NCBI RefSeq assembly: GCF_964340395.1
Contig: NC_135568.1
Coordinates: 12,927,776 to 12,991,775, forward strand
DNA length: 64,000 bases
Reading direction: 5' to 3'
DNA from: Glandiceps talaboti
Lineage: Eukaryota > Hemichordata > Enteropneusta > Spengelidae
Part shown: in pieces, positions 58,820 through 64,000 of the stretch
Position numbering within the stretch: the stretch's first letter is position 1
Layout of the letters: each line of letters starts with the position of its first letter
Notes under the pieces: model-generated
What the model saw: the letters and a program-made list of their open reading frames with translations, nothing else
What the model was told of the DNA's origin: nothing
The model's database searches: none
Program-made: the position numbers and the translations under genes

Positions 58820-61140
58820 CATTGAGTTTGCGTGAAATGAAAAAATTACAAAAACAGTACTGTGTAGATGACTCCTAATACGAGATTTTTGCTTTAATAG
58901 AGAACTTAAATTAGTTCATTAAGAGTGCTGACGGCAGTTGGGTAAAAGCTAAACTATGTAGGATTAGAACCTGATTTGATCGAACGGTACCGCTCGCCTG
59001 AGCGCATAAGTTCAATTGGAATAGAAACCGTCTTTTACAATTGTCTGAGCTCTTTTCGTTACTAGAGCATTGTACAACTCATCAAGAGATGGAAGTTGGT
59101 ACCCAATGATGCCACTGACAGTGCTAACGATTGGACTGTGGCATTGCCCCACCAAACGATGATTGACAGTGTCAGGACTCTTTCAATCACCGATCGGTAG
59201 AACTTGACCAACAGTCCCTTGCTGACACGGAAGCTTCTGAATTGTCTTAAGAAAAACTATCTGTCTTCACAATGATCAGTATACAGTTCCCGTACACTTA
59301 CACACACTTACTCCACATACTTGCACACCAAACCAATTCTTGTATATACTTATTACTTGATGTCTATGTTTGTATACACTATATCTATATTTTATCTCTA
59401 CAGACCCACAACAAACAACAAACAACTACAACCCTAAAAGAGGATAAACAAATGAAGCTGATTGACAACATTGCATATTTACAGAGGGCAATGCGAATTG
59501 ACTAAATTGGTTACAAACGACAAAATCAACATATACTTAATTTGGGTATAAACTGCCGTTCATAGAATAGTTTTTGTTTGAGGTGAAATTAGAAATGCAA
59601 ATGGTATTGTAGTTTTGTTTTGAAATGATGTTCAATATTTAATACAATTTTTGAGTGTTGTTTTCTTTATGTATTGTTCCCAGTATATCATACCGTATAT
59701 GCACCGTGTGTATATGTACAGTTATCTTGCACAATAAACAACGTAAACAGTGCAGGTATGTCATTTCTGTATAAACAAATTACAAACGTTTTCTAACATT
59801 TACAGGTGGTATTTTGTCAAACTTTCATTGTTTTAAACCATCGAGAATATAAGATAGAGGTAAAACATCTTACAAGCTTTGCTACATGTCTTTGTTATAA
59901 GCTACAATTGTCCTAGCAGATAATCACAACAACTTATGTTTTGTTTTTCAGGAATGTAAATGGATTAAAATGTAAGAATTGTACTTCAATGTTTGTCCTG
60001 TCCGAAAATAATAACACGTAGCAATAATGTTAATTAGATTATGATCAAATGAGACAATAAGATTCACGAAAGATATTTCCCACACCTGGCAATAAAATAG
60101 TAGTGTTAACCAGGTGATTTCTACTCCCCTTGTATTTAGCTTAAAGCATAGCTTCCTTTAATAATATATCAATATGCTACATTATACTTACTAATTTATT
60201 GTGTCACAAGAGGTAATTATTTAAATGAGAAATGAGCGATTGTTAGAAGTTGATATTTATACAGAACTTATGACGTCATGAAATGAAGAAGTCACCATGA
60301 TTATATCTTGAATTGGTAGTCTAGTGTTTGTGTGGTGTTATATGTTTAATTAATGTTTAAATATGTTGAAGAAGTTGATATGTAATTTCTTTTAAGTTTA
60401 TTCAGCACTTATGATGCCATGAAATAAAGATATCACCATGATTATTTTGCTTTGGTAGTTTATTGTTTGTGTAGTGTTGTGTGATAAGCTTATGGTAATC
60501 TAATTAATCCTTTTGTTTACCAATGCCACATTCAACATATTTAACTGCAGTATTGTACACAGGCCTGATGTAGCCTTCGTCACACACCTGTAGAGACCTA
60601 TAGAGCTGGTATTGATATATTAATCACAGACCATGTCACCAATTATTTCGATAGATCGGTTATACTTCAATAGTTGTTAATTATCATTTCAATTACCCCT
60701 ACCAATTCTGATCACCACGAAAAGTTATTGTACATAATGTTACATGGCCTCAATCACCGATACACACAATGCGTATATGATGAGTTGGTTAGATAATCAG
60801 TGCATCATATACTCCCAGTTGACTTAAAGTGATTGACGTCCTGTTCAGTTGGTAGTTTTTCCACTTGTTACGTGAGATCCCTGGGGTGGTATCTTGCGAC
60901 CGTTCTTAAGAGAATTGCTTGAATGATTAGTTAATCGATTGGCTAGTTAGTTGGATAGATGGTTTGTTGATTTACTATCTATATGAGTGGGTGATTGAAC
61001 GACAGACTGTCTGACCGACCGACTTATCGACTAACTGATTCGCTACCTTGCTGGCTAGCTTGCTGACGGATTGACTGGATCACTCACTCACTAGCTGACT
61101 TACTAATTGACTACCAGGCTGGCTGGCTGGTGAAAGACTT
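58820..61140. other. Intergenic stretch downstream of the adhesion GPCR
   Basis: No gene supported; short frames lack splice or family evidence. It includes a diverged tandem duplication at about 60247-60485, sharing ACTTATGA.G.CATGAAAT.A then ATCACCATGATTAT. Confidence 0.5.
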
Positions 61141-61149
61141 GCTGCTGGT

Positions 61150-61460
<311 letters not shown>

Positions 61461-61867
61461 TGGATGACTTACATGACTAACAGACTAACGTCTATCAGTG
61501 ACTCACTTTGCCTGACTGATCGATGCATGACTCAGTCTGAATGACTGATATACTGACCGACTGACTGAATGGTTGACTGAATGAATGACTAGTCATATGT
61601 ATGACTGGAAATGTCAATGCATTGAAATGGTTGTTTAACGTCGTAATTATAAAATCAGGGTATGTCAACAAATTTGAAACAGTGTTGTCATTATATTGCA
61701 ATATATATTATATTAAGGCGTTTAGAGATGTTAAGCAGCCAATATACAATTTAGTCACTATTATGTACTTTATTTTCAACACTTTGCAAAAAGCTAATAT
61801 GTGTGTAAAAAGAGTTTATTGTACATGCAATGACAACGATTTTAGACATTTATTATGCTTTTGCAAT

Positions 61868-61975
61868 GTATTTAGTTACAAACATAGACTTTATGAATGT
61901 TATTTCACGTTGATATTTAGGTAGAAGGTCATGAAATTAAAATCCAAAATAAATACTCATCCATATGGTCACTAT
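61868..61975 (+). repeat. Dispersed repeat family 4, copy 4
   Basis: Shorter, diverged copy: TAGTTACAAACATAGACTTT, GAATGTTATTTCACG and AATAAATACTCATCCATATG then GTCACTATAAA. Confidence 0.65.
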
Positions 61976-62335
61976 AAATATTCATACTCACTGATTCGAT
62001 GAATGGATGGATGGATTATAAAGTGGATGTGTAGAATGACTGTTTCTAGTATGTCTTCAGATATACAAAGATGTTCAATGCTTATGAGGTATCACGTCGG
62101 CTGCTGATAGCAGCATCGTGTTTTCATGTACTGAAAGCACATTCGTTTTAAAAACAAAAATAGTCATGCCCTAAGTACCTATATCATAAGAAATTAGATG
62201 CATTATCATATCAAGCCGAAACTATAAGTTGTATGTTTAGGACCACAATAAAAATTTGCCAAAGATAGGTGCATTTTCTCGAAATACGCAAATTGTACCA
62301 AAGTTTTAGATTCAACATGGACCAGTTAGTGCCGT

Positions 62336-62758
62336 TGGGGACGAGATCAATAGATCAACGTCGGATAAAACAGTAAATTCTTTGAGTTAGCCTCAGACCG
62401 CTTCACCTCCTCTAACTTAATTGGCCAAAATTGAAAAGTTCTTCACACCACACAATCAATTTCCAAATTGTTATGTAGTGCTATGAATAAAAAGCCAGTA
62501 TGTAGTGAATAAAATAGTTCTTTTGTTTGGCGACACTTCACTTTATTTTACTGCTATGCATTTACTATAGCAAAGATTCTTCATTTTCGCAAGTTGAAAC
62601 ATTTTACAGAAACATTTGCATATAGTTGTACGAAACATCCAGTACGATTAAAATCGACTTTCTAGGATAAGAACTAAAATGGGTCAAACTCCCCCACACC
62701 AAAGCAAAAGCATTTAGTACTTTTTATCCTATATTGATCTATTTACCTCGCCCCTTAA
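62336..62758. mobile_element. MITE family 6, intergenic copy, about 425 bp
   Basis: The left end GGGGACGAGATCAATAGATC is inverted relative to the right end TTGATCTATTTACCTCGCCC CTTAA. It shares GCTATGAATAAAAAGCCAGT, TGTAGTGAATAAAATAGTTC and ATTTACTATAGCAAAGATTC with the 49748 copy (in reverse). Confidence 0.8.
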
Positions 62759-63570
62759 TATAATATGAGATCAGTCTGAATCTTTACAGAGAGACGTAAT
62801 TCTGTAAACCAAAATTGGTCGAATTGAAGACACACTGGTTTGTGAGCATGTGTTTCCGTTCACATATATGTATTGTATCATACTATTTTTCCACAACATT
62901 ATAAGTTTAAGCTGAGAACATATTCGCAAATTCGAACAGCGCACACTTACTACAACGAATTCGCTATAAATAATTAACTGTCTGTCGGCAGCCGATATAC
63001 AATTTGGTCATTTTAATTTAGTTTTAATCTGCTAATTGTGATCATATACTGAAAATAAGTATTTGAATTAGCATATGTCAACATAAACTAATCCACTTTT
63101 CTTTGAAAGGAGAACTCCAGGGATGTTGTGAATAAGGTTTTTTGCATTATTAATCATCTATTTTATTCTGACCTAGCAATTCAAAGAACAAGGTCATAGC
63201 AAATTAAACGCACTCAATGAACAATGCATAAATGTTGGCATGATCCATTTTGTTCGAAAGGGTAGCAGTGTTATTTTCTCTTTCCATAAATCGTGAAGAC
63301 AAAGAAAGTTGCCCATAACTTACTGATAAAATATCTTGGCAAACGGGACAAACAATTAGCGGAAATATTCTATTGGGATACAGTAGTATTCTATGATGTA
63401 TATACATAATATACTTTCAAAGAGGGACAAGGTTCTTTTATCATGTAAAAATGGTACAACCCAGAGTGTGTAGCAATTCCTGGTATATGATACCTGTTCG
63501 CAAGTATTTAGATTGGTGTTTGGGAGAAAGGAACCACAGCATTTAATAATATCAAGGAGTCACCACAAAA

Positions 63571-64000
63571 ATGTGCCAACATTACTACATTTTATTCTTT
63601 CTGCTAACAGTCATTGTGGTAATATCTCCAGGTAAGTGGGTGTTTTGTGGCAAGGATATCTAGCATATTTAGAGGCTGTCTGTTTCTTATAAAACAATAA
63701 GCTTATTTTTATGAAAAGATATATGAACTGTGAAATGCAACAACACTGTCAACAGGCCAGTTTCGTTTACCAATTTCTTAATGCATATAATATATGTATC
63801 TGAAAACTGTACTGGCATAGTTGAGCAATACTTAACGTCATATATGTTTATCCTATTTATTTCAATAGGTGATGCAACGAGCGCTGGGTTGATATGCCCA
63901 GCTACGGGGAAAGAAGAAGGAACATCAGTTGTGATGTGGTATACTGACGTATCAACCGTAATATTAAGTGATGCAGATGTACAGTGCACATGGCGTTTGT
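63571..64000 (+). CDS. Start of a paralogous gene (exons 1-2), cut by the window edge
   Basis: Exon 1 (63571-63631) encodes MCQHYYILFFLLTVIVVISP and ends in phase 1 before GTAAGT; it aligns with exon 1 of the adhesion GPCR (MCQYYCILFYQLILVV). Exon 2 starts at 63869 after TTTCAATAG and reads GDATSAGLICPATGKEEGTS, VVMWYTDVSTVILSDADVQC TWR to the edge. The upstream flanks of the two genes also match. The second-exon domain is not recognised. Probably a related secreted or membrane receptor; its class cannot be known from this piece. Confidence 0.75.

Overview
The window is nuclear DNA of an invertebrate animal. Its genes are split into many short exons by GT-AG introns, base composition is AT-rich, the introns are full of microsatellites and short hairpin elements, and the proteins carry metazoan extracellular modules (CUB, sushi, calcium-binding EGF, fucolectin-type, HRM, GAIN/GPS). 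A marine invertebrate (non-vertebrate deuterostome or lophotrochozoan) is my inference; the sequence alone does not settle the phylum. I found no rRNA, tRNA or CRISPR array.

Layout. (1) About 165-22,476, minus strand: most of a DNA topoisomerase II gene. Twenty-four exons join without a frame break into 1,272 codons, from the start codon to the beginning of the C-terminal tail; a 25th exon begins the tail, and the 3' end is ambiguous or lies beyond the left edge. Its introns hold five copies of one foldback MITE, a probable hAT-like element, a 43-bp minisatellite, and partial tandem copies of four exon/intron boundaries (exons 8, 12, 16 and 21). (2) 22.5-28.5 kb: intergenic, divergent from the next gene, with a broken-up segmental duplication and a large ATGT microsatellite. 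(3) 28,580-37,648, plus strand: a ten-exon single-pass receptor, signal peptide - 3 CUB - 3 sushi - TM - long tyrosine-rich tail. (4) 37.7-44.8 kb: repeats, a decayed CUB exon, four minus-strand exons of an unidentified multi-pass membrane protein, and a Penelope-like repeat zone with two hammerhead-ribozyme-like folds around a 63-bp perfect inverted repeat. (5) 44,837-58,416, plus strand: a complete adhesion GPCR gene of 24 exons (979 residues): signal peptide, fucolectin/F5-8C-like lectin module, sushi-like module, calcium-binding EGF, HRM, GAIN with intact GPS, 7TM, short tail. (6) 58.4-63.5 kb: intergenic, tetranucleotide repeats and MITEs. (7) 63,571-64,000, plus strand: the first two exons of a further gene whose first exon and upstream flank match those of the adhesion GPCR, so the locus looks like a tandem array.

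How the genes relate. Topoisomerase II is a housekeeping nuclear enzyme. The plus-strand genes look like cell-surface recognition receptors. Both complete ones start with a 61-nt signal-peptide exon ending in phase 1 and are followed by extracellular modules on phase 1-1 exons, an arrangement that favours exon shuffling. All exon coordinates were read by hand from splice sites, frame continuity and remembered family sequences; no search or transcript data were available.
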